Shown: piece after piece, positions 42,551 through 49,371 of the stretch
Numbering within the stretch: the stretch's first letter is position 1
How the letters are laid out: every line of letters begins with the position of its first letter
NCBI GenBank assembly: GCA_002337145.1
Contig: DDFK01000001.1
Coordinates: forward strand, 1,514,733 to 1,578,732
Reading direction: 5' to 3'
Length of the DNA stretch: 64,000 bases
Source of the DNA: Chitinophagaceae bacterium UBA1930
GTDB taxonomy: Bacteria; Bacteroidota; Bacteroidia; Chitinophagales; Chitinophagaceae
Program-made: the position numbers and the translations under genes
Notes under the pieces: model-generated
Told to the model about the DNA's origin: nothing
The model's database searches: none
The model's input: the letters and a program-made list of their open reading frames with translations, nothing else

Positions 42551-43768
42551 ATGCCAGGTTTTGAATTTTGGGGTGCCGAAGAAAAGAAAGAAGTAAACGA
42601 TGTACTGGAAACAGGGATACTGATGCGTTACGGGTTTGACGGCCCACGTAAGGGTATCTGGAAATCTGTTGAACTGGAAAAGGAAATATGCAACACATTC
42701 GGTAGCAAATATGCACAGCTTACCAGTAGCGGCACGGCTGCACTAACCACTGCAATGGCCGCTTTGAACATCGGTGTGGGCGATGAGGTAATTATGCCTG
42801 CATTTACTTTTGTGGCAAGTTTTGAAGCAGTACTAAGTACCGGTGCCATTCCTGTACTGGTAGATGTGGATGAGACTTTGACCCTGAACCCGGAAGCGGT
42901 GAAAAACGCCCTTACGCCAAAAACAAAATGCATTATGCCCGTGCACATGTGCGGTAGCATGGCAGATCTGGATGCTTTAAAAACAATTTGCGACGAAAAC
43001 GATTTGATACTATTGGAAGATGCCTGCCAAAGCATTGGTGCCACTTACAAAGGCAAGGCTTTGGGTACTATTGGACATGCTGGTACTTTTAGCTTCGACT
43101 TTGTAAAAACAATTACCTGTGCCGAAGGTGGTGTAGTAATGACCAACAACGAAGAAATGTACATAAAATGCGATGGCTATACCGATCATGGTCACGACCA
43201 TAAAGGCGTTGACAGGGGAGCAGACCTTCATCCATTTTTGGGTTACAATTTCAGGATAAGCGAACTGCATGCTGCCGTTGGCCTGGCACAAATTAGAAAG
43301 CTGGATACCTTTCTTGCCATACAAAAGAAAACACACGCACAGCTAAAAGATATTTTGTCGCAAGTACCAGAAGTTTCCTTTAGGCAGATACCCGATGAAA
43401 ATGGTGATAGCTGCACATTCCTGAGCTGGTTTTTACCAACAGAAGAACTCACCAAGGCCTTTGTTGCAGAAATGAAGGCACAAGGTATTTTGGCTGGTAA
43501 CTTTTACTGGTATGCCAATAACTGGCATTACATTAAACAATGGCAGCACTTAAAAGAAATAAAGGCTTTGCACAATTTGAACGAAGAACAAAAAGTGGCC
43601 CTTAGCCTGTTGCAGACGCAGGATTTTAGTGCAAGCGATGCCATTATGAGCCGCTGCATATCAACCGCTATCAGCCTGGTTTGGACAGAGGAGCAAATAA
43701 AAGACAAGGGCAATAAAATGGTTGCTGCAATTAGAAAGGTGCTGAGCGAAGCAAGTGTTGCTGTATAA
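42551..43768 (+). CDS. kdnA: KdnA-like DegT/DnrJ/EryC1/StrS aminotransferase
   Basis: A 405-residue PLP-dependent sugar aminotransferase. SSGTAALTTAMAAL (59-72) and LLEDACQSIGATYKG (154-168) bind PLP, and K186 in FSFDFVKTITCAEGG is the Schiff-base lysine. Segments such as MPGFEFWG, VHMCGSMADLDALK, DHGHDHKGVDRGA and FYWYANNWHYIKQW correspond closely to KdnA, the Shewanella enzyme that converts the 8-keto form of Kdo to 8-amino-3,8-dideoxy-Kdo for lipopolysaccharide. Its partner oxidase KdnB is not in the window. A perfect TACTTTTG -7 element lies at 42494-42501. It could be another sugar aminotransferase, but the likeness to KdnA is unusually specific. Confidence 0.8.
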   Translation: MPGFEFWGAEEKKEVNDVLETGILMRYGFDGPRKGIWKSVELEKEICNTFGSKYAQLTSSGTAALTTAMAALNIGVGDEVIMPAFTFVASFEAVLSTGAIPVLVDVDETLTLNPEAVKNALTPKTKCIMPVHMCGSMADLDALKTICDENDLILLEDACQSIGATYKGKALGTIGHAGTFSFDFVKTITCAEGGVVMTNNEEMYIKCDGYTDHGHDHKGVDRGADLHPFLGYNFRISELHAAVGLAQIRKLDTFLAIQKKTHAQLKDILSQVPEVSFRQIPDENGDSCTFLSWFLPTEELTKAFVAEMKAQGILAGNFYWYANNWHYIKQWQHLKEIKALHNLNEEQKVALSLLQTQDFSASDAIMSRCISTAISLVWTEEQIKDKGNKMVAAIRKVLSEASVAV

Positions 43769-43788
43769 ATCAGTAATAACTCAATCAT

Positions 43789-43830
43789 AAAAGAAACGGT
43801 CAAACATTTTATTGTTTGACCGTTTCTTTT
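43789..43830. terminator. bidirectional terminator after the kdnA-like gene
   Basis: AAAAGAAACGGTCAAACA (43789-43806) and TGTTTGACCGTTTCTTTT (43813-43830): an 18-bp stem between convergent genes, with a six-base loop. Confidence 0.92.
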
Positions 43831-43840
43831 ATCCGATAGC

Positions 43841-44122
43841 TCAGTTATTGGTTTTGCCTTCCATCCTATCTGTATACGCCACACTACCTAACCTAAATTT
43901 TAAAGGCACCCTCGTAAGCTTTTCAAACTGCAGTTCCTTTTTACAAAAGAAGCCCAGTTTGGTGGTATAATAATTTGCAGGCAAGGGCTGCAAACGCAAT
44001 GGCACGGTTTTTAAACTGTCAGGAATATTTTGTTTAACCCTGATGCTGTCTTTTCCTTGCTGTGCATGGCTTACCAGCGAAAGCAATAGGAATAAATTAA
44101 CAAACAAACAAATTAGTTTCAA
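43841..44122 (-). CDS. small secreted conserved hypothetical protein
   Basis: A 93-residue exported protein with signal peptide KLICLFVNLFLLLSLVSHAQ, then a short mature part with the conserved-looking segments YYTTKLGFFCKKELQFEK and VPLKFRLGSVAYTDRMEGK. I have the impression that this LGFFCKKE...PLRFRLGS pattern recurs in Bacteroidota hypotheticals. No function is known. The start codon is TTG at 44122; an in-frame stop lies five codons upstream, so no ATG is available. Confidence 0.7.
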   Translation of the reverse strand: MKLICLFVNLFLLLSLVSHAQQGKDSIRVKQNIPDSLKTVPLRLQPLPANYYTTKLGFFCKKELQFEKLTRVPLKFRLGSVAYTDRMEGKTNN

Positions 44123-44260
44123 TGCTTTACTGCTTTAGATTGTATGTAAATTTACGGCGTTAATTAAACTGTGGATTTTTTTATACAGTATGCTTAACAA
44201 AACCGATTGATTGGAATTATTACGCTAGCTGATTACAAAATTTTATTTTTAGTTTTTACA

Positions 44261-45745
44261 ATGAGTTTAAGTCAATCATTACAACAGAAACTTTTACAGA
44301 AACTTTCGCCCCAGCAAATTCAACTCATGAAACTGCTGCAGGTACCTACTGCCAATTTGGAAGAACGCATAAAAGAAGAACTGGAAGAGAACCCCGCATT
44401 GGAACAGGAAGCAGAAGGACAGGAGGATGAATTTAGCGATAACATAAAGGACGAATTTGAAAGTAGCGACGATGAACCATTGGATGGCAGCGAAGACGAG
44501 TACGAGAATATAGACATTAGCGAATATGTGAACGATGGCGATGACGAAATTGGCGATTACCGGATGAAGGATGACAATTATCCCGAATCGGACGATGGTA
44601 AAGTGATACCCATAAAAAACGAGGCAAGCTTTTACGATTTGCTGATTGACCAATTGGGTATGCTGGACCTGGACGAACGCAAATTCAAAGTGGCTGAGCA
44701 GATTGTGGGCAGCCTAGATGATGATGGTTACCTGCGTCGTGAACTAAGCAGCATTGTGGATGATTTGGCATTTCGCCAGAATGTGATGACAGACGAAGAA
44801 GAAGTGGAAGCAATTATTAAGCAGATACAGTTGTTTGACCCCGCAGGCATAGGAGCAAGAAACCTACAAGAATGTTTACTGCTGCAATTGCAACGCAAAA
44901 CCAATGAGGGCAAAAGCGTTGAGCTGGCCATTAAGATACTGAGCAAGTACTTTGACGAGTTTACCAAAAAACATTACGAAAAAATTCAACGTGGGTTGGA
45001 TTTAACCGATGAGCAGATTAAGGAAGTGATCAACCAGATCATCAAGCTAAACCCCAGGCCCGGCGGCAATATTGGCGAGGTGAATAAGGTACAGAGCTAT
45101 ATCATTCCCGATTTCTTTATTGTGAACAATGGCGGCAAGCTAGAGCTTACATTGAACAGTAAAAACGCCCCTGACCTTCGTATCAGCGAAGGTTATAGGG
45201 ATATGCTGAAGGATTATGACAAAGGGGCCAAGAAAGACAAACGCCAGAAAGAAGCGGTCATGTTCATCAAACAGAAAATTGATAGTGCCAAATGGTTTAT
45301 TGACATGATCAAGCAACGTCAGGCCACTTTGTACAATACCATGCATGCCATCATGAAGCACCAGGAAGATTTTTTCCTGACGGGCGACGAAACAGAAATG
45401 CGGCCCATGATATTGAAGGACATTGCAGAAGTAACCATGCAAGACATCAGTACCGTAAGCCGTGTGGCCAACAGCAAGTTTGTGCAAACGGAATTTGGTA
45501 CCTACCGCCTGAAGTTTTTCTTCAGCGAAAGTTTAAGTACCGATAGCGGAGAGGAAGTAAGCACCCGTGAAGTGAAAAAGATATTGAGCGACATGATTGA
45601 AGCCGAAGACAAACACAAGCCTTTGGCAGATGAAACATTAACCGACATGCTGAATGAAAAAGGCTATAATATTGCACGCAGAACCGTGGCCAAATACAGG
45701 GAGCAATTGAATATTCCTGTGGCAAGGTTAAGGAAGGAACTGTAG
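44261..45745 (+). CDS. rpoN: RNA polymerase sigma-54 factor
   Basis: RpoN directs RNA polymerase to -24/-12 promoters and needs AAA+ activators such as the NtrC-type protein at 28212. The 494-residue protein has the Gln/Leu-rich region I (SQSLQQKLLQKLSPQQIQLMKLL, ELEENPALEQE), a long acidic region II (about residues 50-115), the core-binding region (FDPAGIGARNLQECLLLQL), the DNA-binding helix-turn-helix (LKDIAEVTMQDISTVSRVANSKFV), and the RpoN box ARRTVAKYRE near the end. ATG at 44261 fits the family start; upstream residues do not. The membrane-protein gene follows by 27 bases. Confidence 0.97.
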   Translation: MSLSQSLQQKLLQKLSPQQIQLMKLLQVPTANLEERIKEELEENPALEQEAEGQEDEFSDNIKDEFESSDDEPLDGSEDEYENIDISEYVNDGDDEIGDYRMKDDNYPESDDGKVIPIKNEASFYDLLIDQLGMLDLDERKFKVAEQIVGSLDDDGYLRRELSSIVDDLAFRQNVMTDEEEVEAIIKQIQLFDPAGIGARNLQECLLLQLQRKTNEGKSVELAIKILSKYFDEFTKKHYEKIQRGLDLTDEQIKEVINQIIKLNPRPGGNIGEVNKVQSYIIPDFFIVNNGGKLELTLNSKNAPDLRISEGYRDMLKDYDKGAKKDKRQKEAVMFIKQKIDSAKWFIDMIKQRQATLYNTMHAIMKHQEDFFLTGDETEMRPMILKDIAEVTMQDISTVSRVANSKFVQTEFGTYRLKFFFSESLSTDSGEEVSTREVKKILSDMIEAEDKHKPLADETLTDMLNEKGYNIARRTVAKYREQLNIPVARLRKEL

Positions 45746-45772
45746 GCCTGCATTCAACATCAGCAATACATT

Positions 45773-46432
45773 ATGGAAATAACAACAACGGAAACAACAG
45801 TTAAACACAATGGCATTTTAGTATTTGTGGCAAAGCTGTTTTCTTATGTCTTCCACCCACTCTTTATACCTACATATATTTTCTGGTTTCTGGTACAGGT
45901 ATTTCCTTACGAATTTCCAGGTATTGGCGATTGGCAATTGAAACTTAGGATATTCAGTGTTTTCTGGATGACGGCATTCTTTCCTGCTTTTGCCGTGTTT
46001 CTTTTATGGCGTTTAAAATTCAGTGCAAATATTTTTCTGCGTACGCAAAAAGAAAGGATCATCCCTTTTTTCATTTCCATGTTTTTTTATTGGTGGATGT
46101 TTTATTTAAGCAGGAATTTTAAAGACCAACCAGAAGTGTTGAAGTTTTTCTTCTTTGGTATTTTTATCTCTACTGCCATTGGTGTGGTCATCAACAACTT
46201 TATCAAAATCAGCCTGCATGGCATGGCCATGGGCGGCGCCCTAACTGCTTTGATCCTGTTTTCATTCTACTACAAAACAAACCTTGGTTCAAGTATTTGT
46301 ATGGCTACACTAATTAGTGGTGCCGTGTGTACCAGCCGTCTTATTATGGGCGAGCACACCAACAAAGAAATATATACCGGCTTAATGGTTGGCAGTATTT
46401 GCCAGTTGATTGGTTATTGGGTAATGATGTAA
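45773..46432 (+). CDS. polytopic membrane protein, possibly a divergent PAP2-like phosphatase
   Basis: A 219-residue protein with six hydrophobic segments. The order of polar motifs resembles PAP2 phosphatases: RTQKERIIPF (motif 1-like), SLHGMAMGG (in place of PSGH), and SRLIMGEHTNKEIYTG, which fits SRX5HX3D with Glu for the final Asp. That residue pattern suggests a phosphatase or lipid-phosphate-binding relative, but the changes may have removed activity. It lies 27 bases after rpoN and is likely co-transcribed. Reliable annotation would be a conserved membrane protein; the PAP2 link is inference. Confidence 0.72.
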   Translation: MEITTTETTVKHNGILVFVAKLFSYVFHPLFIPTYIFWFLVQVFPYEFPGIGDWQLKLRIFSVFWMTAFFPAFAVFLLWRLKFSANIFLRTQKERIIPFFISMFFYWWMFYLSRNFKDQPEVLKFFFFGIFISTAIGVVINNFIKISLHGMAMGGALTALILFSFYYKTNLGSSICMATLISGAVCTSRLIMGEHTNKEIYTGLMVGSICQLIGYWVMM

Positions 46433-46435
46433 TTG

Positions 46436-46942
46436 CTAATAAAAGAACATATAGAATCCAAAAGATACAATCCATACAATGATGGATGTACCAATAAAGC
46501 AAGTAAGGTATTTATCACCCGTTTTTAAGATATGTGTCGGAAGAAAAACAAGAATAGACAGAATAAAACACAAAGGGAACAAAAGTTTATAAAGCAACCT
46601 GTCATCATTAAGCAATCCAACGGGAATAATGTAATCACTCCCCCCGCTAGTAAAATATATATTGAGGTTTCTATTTAAGATTCCTGTCCGCTCCAAAAAT
46701 AAAGTATCTCCTTTAGCTAAAGGAACCTGAAGTCCTATTGGAATTTGGATTCTTTCACCAGCAGTAGTAATCAGAAAATTATTCTTATACTTCGATTCCC
46801 ATGCTGCTTTACTTCCTATGGCTCCATAATCTTCAAAAAGCCTTATCTCACGGTGTGGTTTAACAACAAAACAATCGGCACAAATAAAGAGTATAACAAA
46901 TAGATTGAATACTGCTATTTTTTTTATTGTAGTTCGTGTCAT
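46436..46942 (-). CDS. hypothetical membrane protein, AT-rich
   Basis: I do not recognise this 168-residue protein. It has an N-terminal helix (about 9-25), an exported region of about 90 residues with alternating polar and hydrophobic strands (FLITTAGERIQIPIGLQVPLAKGDT), and two helices near the end (about 118-136 and 148-166). The base composition is more AT-rich than its neighbours, hinting at recent acquisition. It is convergent with the PAP2-like gene (3-base gap) and lies 24 bases after the start of the dehydrogenase gene's end region. No partner is evident. Confidence 0.65.
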   Translation of the reverse strand: MTRTTIKKIAVFNLFVILFICADCFVVKPHREIRLFEDYGAIGSKAAWESKYKNNFLITTAGERIQIPIGLQVPLAKGDTLFLERTGILNRNLNIYFTSGGSDYIIPVGLLNDDRLLYKLLFPLCFILSILVFLPTHILKTGDKYLTCFIGTSIIVWIVSFGFYMFFY

Positions 46943-46966
46943 TGTTTTTTTATCTATAGTAGATTG

Positions 46967-48415
46967 TTACAATCCACCAATACAAACATATTTCGTTATC
47001 AGGTAATCTTCCATTCCATAAAAGCTGCCTTCCTTACCAAAACCGCTTTCTTTAATGCCACCAAAAGGTGCCTCCGCATGCGATATAATGCCTTCGTTTA
47101 CACCAACCATTCCATATTCCAATTGCTCTGCAACCTGGTAAACCCTATTGATGTTCTGCGAGAAGAAATAGGCCGCCAGCCCATAAGGCGTATCGTTGGC
47201 CAACTGTATGGCTTCCTCAACCGTATCAAAAACAAAAATGGACGATACGGGACCAAATATTTCCTGCTGGCTCAGCAACATTTCTGGCGTACAATTGGTA
47301 ACAATGGTGGGTTCAAAAAACAGTTCACCGGCCCCATGTTGCCCACCACCTAATGTAATGGTTGCCCCTTTCTCCGTTGCATCAAACAATAAACGCTTTA
47401 TTTTATTAATGGCTTTCTCGTTAATCAATGGGCCAATAACAACATCCGCATCTGTACCATTGCCTACTTTCATTTCACTTACTGCTTTTGTATAAGCCTT
47501 CATGAAATTTTCATAGATATTTCTCTGTACCAAAATACGGTTGGCACAAACACAAGTCTGGCCAGCATTACGGTACTTGCTGGCAATGGAGCCCTTTACC
47601 GCCACAGCTATATCCGCATCATCAAAAATGATACAGGGAGCATTGCCGCCAAGCTCAAGTGACAGTTTTTTGACGGTGGATGAGGACTGTTCCATCAACA
47701 CCTTCCCAACTTCGGTTGAACCCGTAAATGACAGTTTCTTTACCGCTGCATGTGTGGTAAGCACTTTGCCCACAATGCTTGACTGTTGCGTGGTAACAAC
47801 ATTCAGCACCCCTTTCGGAATGCCTGCCTCTTTGGCCAAATAAGCCAGTGCCAAAGCACATAAAGGCGTGTCTTCTGCCGGTTTCAACACAACAGTACAA
47901 CCCGCAGCCATGGCAGGGCCCAGCTTTCTCGTAACCATGGCTATCGGAAAGTTCCAGGGCGTAATGGCAGCCACCACCCCAATGGGTTGCTTAATGGTCA
48001 TTAACCGCTTGCCCGGTGCAGGTGTAGGTATCGTTTCACCGTAGCAGCGGCGGCACTCTTCTGCATACCATTCAATAAAACTTGCTCCATAAACCACTTC
48101 ACCCTTCGCCTCGGCCAACGGCTTGCCCTGCTCCGAAGTCAACAACAGGGCCAGGTCATCGGCATTTGCCATAATCAAATCAAACCACTTGCGTAACAGG
48201 TTGCTCCTTTCCTTAGCTGTGGTTCTGCTCCAGGTTTTAAAAGCTGTTGCCGCTGCTTCAATGGCTACTACTGTTTCCGCTTCGCCTGCATTGCTTACGT
48301 CAATAATTGCTGCTCCGGTTGCGGGGTTAGTAACCGCAAAAGTCTGTTCTGTGTTCTGCCATTCATTATTGATGAACGAAGCCGATTGCAGCAAAGAAGT
48401 GTTGGATAGTTGCAT
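46967..48415 (-). CDS. gabD: NAD(P)-dependent succinate-semialdehyde dehydrogenase
   Basis: A 482-residue aldehyde dehydrogenase that would oxidise succinate semialdehyde to succinate in 4-aminobutyrate breakdown. PWNFPIAMVTRKLGPAMAAGC and SFTGSTEVGK bind the cofactor, catalytic Glu is E254 (LSLELGGNAP), and catalytic Cys is C288 (GQTCVCANR). C290, two residues after, is found in GabD-type enzymes and may allow redox control. Length is standard. No GABA aminotransferase is nearby. Other short-chain semialdehyde substrates are possible. Its upstream region faces the tandem RNA locus at 48614. Confidence 0.9.
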   Translation of the reverse strand: MQLSNTSLLQSASFINNEWQNTEQTFAVTNPATGAAIIDVSNAGEAETVVAIEAAATAFKTWSRTTAKERSNLLRKWFDLIMANADDLALLLTSEQGKPLAEAKGEVVYGASFIEWYAEECRRCYGETIPTPAPGKRLMTIKQPIGVVAAITPWNFPIAMVTRKLGPAMAAGCTVVLKPAEDTPLCALALAYLAKEAGIPKGVLNVVTTQQSSIVGKVLTTHAAVKKLSFTGSTEVGKVLMEQSSSTVKKLSLELGGNAPCIIFDDADIAVAVKGSIASKYRNAGQTCVCANRILVQRNIYENFMKAYTKAVSEMKVGNGTDADVVIGPLINEKAINKIKRLLFDATEKGATITLGGGQHGAGELFFEPTIVTNCTPEMLLSQQEIFGPVSSIFVFDTVEEAIQLANDTPYGLAAYFFSQNINRVYQVAEQLEYGMVGVNEGIISHAEAPFGGIKESGFGKEGSFYGMEDYLITKYVCIGGL

Positions 48416-48616
48416 AAAATGGATTAAAGCATAAAGCTACTGCCTTAAATACCTGTAATCAAAAAAGCATACCAAAATGGCTTGTGGTAAAAACAGTCCG
48501 CTTGCCGTGTTCAAAACAAAATCAAAAACCCGGTCAATAATAAGGAATTGTTAAAAAAATGTGATAGGAGATGAAGTTTGAATAGGTTATCCCTCTATAT
48601 TCGCATATCAATGTGG

Positions 48617-48785
48617 CTAAAAAAATAAGGTCCACTGTAGAAACAGCCGACCTCTAACGATTGCTTGCCATATGAAAAATAGTTCTTTCGATGTTGTGTA
48701 TTCAACCTTTCGATTGAATTTTTGGCCTCTGACGATTTGCTTAATTCTTTTCTAACGATTGCCTGCCAAAAGGCTTGTTTTTTAT
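48617..48785 (-). ncRNA. candidate structured small RNA, copy 1
   Basis: Read leftward: a short 5' hairpin (48765-48774), the motif GCAATCGTTAGA (48751-48762), a variant (48728-48740), and a stem-loop TTCAATC/GGTTGAA with a GAAA tetraloop (48701-48718). A second exact motif follows (48653-48664), then the terminator hairpin AGGTC-CTGT/ACAG-GACCT (48628-48653) with a U-rich tail (48618-48626). It is not protein-coding in a conserved way. The 5' end is estimated; I see no good promoter for this copy. It matches no RNA family I can recall. Confidence 0.55.
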
Positions 48786-48793
48786 TCTGATGT

Positions 48794-48825
48794 AAAAATA
48801 GCATGTACTTCTACATGCTATTTTT
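48794..48825. terminator. strong hairpin immediately upstream of RNA copy 1
   Basis: AAAAATAGCATGTA (48794-48807) and TACATGCTATTTTT (48812-48825) form a 14-bp stem with a CTTC loop and T-runs on both strands. It would separate copy 1 from transcription coming from the right, or end a rightward transcript. Confidence 0.75.
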
Positions 48826-49073
48826 CTTTTTATGCTTCTTTTTATCATGCCTAAAGCAGTTAATATTTCTACAACCCTTTGCTGTATTGGCTTTCAGCAC
48901 ATGCAAAGCATTATGTCCAACTATTTTTGGGCCTTTATTTTTCTTTGAAAAATTTGACGGAACAAGGTGGCAACCTCTTTTGTTGGTACCTGAAAGTTAT
49001 TTGAAGCTGTTGGAAACTTTTTTATGGCAGTATATGGCTGGTAAATAAACTGTTGCTACATTTGTGGCAGTGG

Positions 49074-49246
49074 CTAAAAAAAGAAGGTCCACTGTAGAAA
49101 CAGCCGACCTCTAACGATTGCTTGCCATATGAAAAATAGTTCTTTCGGAGTTGGTGTTCAACCTGCGACGATTGAATGAAAACGGACCTCTTCTGATTGC
49201 TTTCTAAATCTAACGATTGCTCTGCCTTTGTTTAGGCCTCATTTTC
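49074..49246 (-). ncRNA. candidate structured small RNA, copy 2, with promoter and terminator
   Basis: Read leftward from a good promoter: a 5' hairpin (49224-49237), GCAATCGTTAGA (49209-49220), a variant motif, and the stem-loop TTCAATC/GGTTGAA with loop GTCGCA (49157-49176). GCAATCGTTAGA follows again (49110-49121), then the same terminator hairpin (49085-49110) and a U-tract (49076-49084). Compared with copy 1 the stem arms are unchanged while the loop differs in sequence and length, as expected of structured RNA. A minus-strand reading frame present in copy 1 is broken by indels and a stop here, so coding is unlikely. Length is about 170 bases. Function is unknown; titration of a protein by the repeated 12-base motif, or antisense control of the divergent gene, are possibilities. 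Confidence 0.6.
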
Positions 49247-49251
49247 TACAG

Positions 49252-49284
49252 TAAAAGTAACAAGTATCCATACCTGTTATCAAA
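49252..49284 (-). promoter_or_regulatory. promoter of RNA copy 2
   Basis: On the leftward strand TTTG (49281-49284), 21 bases, TACTTTTA (49252-49259): seven of eight bases of the TAnnTTTG box at ideal spacing. Transcription would start near 49246. Confidence 0.55.
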
Positions 49285-49371
49285 CAACTTACCTTCTTCT
49301 TTATTATCCCAAAACATTGCGTTCTTTTTAGAAGCCTTGCTGTTATTGTGTTTGAGCTAAAAACAATTATT

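Larger units (their letters stand above)
48614..48921. repeat. tandem duplication, unit 1 (degenerate copy)
   Basis: Bases 48614-48690 match 49071-49147 with a single mismatch (77 bases, offset 457). The homology continues in weaker form through the RNA body. It returns before an ATGTCCAAC at 48913, aligned with the start of the gene at 49372 (TTGCTGT-ATTG-TTT-AGC upstream of ATGTCCAAC in both). The distance from repeat start to that ATG is 299 bases here and 301 in unit 2. After the ATG the reading frame stops within a dozen codons, so this is a remnant of a duplicated gene start. Confidence 0.85.

Noticed and set aside
48595..48804. 69-codon minus-strand frame overlapping RNA copy 1
   Set aside because: In copy 2 the same frame is broken by indels that are not multiples of three and by a stop. 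The sequence holds a terminator hairpin and repeated motifs, so RNA is the better reading.
48803..49048. 81-codon plus-strand frame between the two RNA copies
   Set aside because: Its ATG lies inside a strong hairpin, the start is Phe/Leu-rich from T-runs, and the region is better explained as a decayed copy of the upstream region of the gene at 49372.
48653..49220. The repeated TCTAACGATTGC motif as a CRISPR array
   Set aside because: The motif is only 12 bases, the spacing is irregular, there are no unique spacers of equal length, and no cas genes are in the window.
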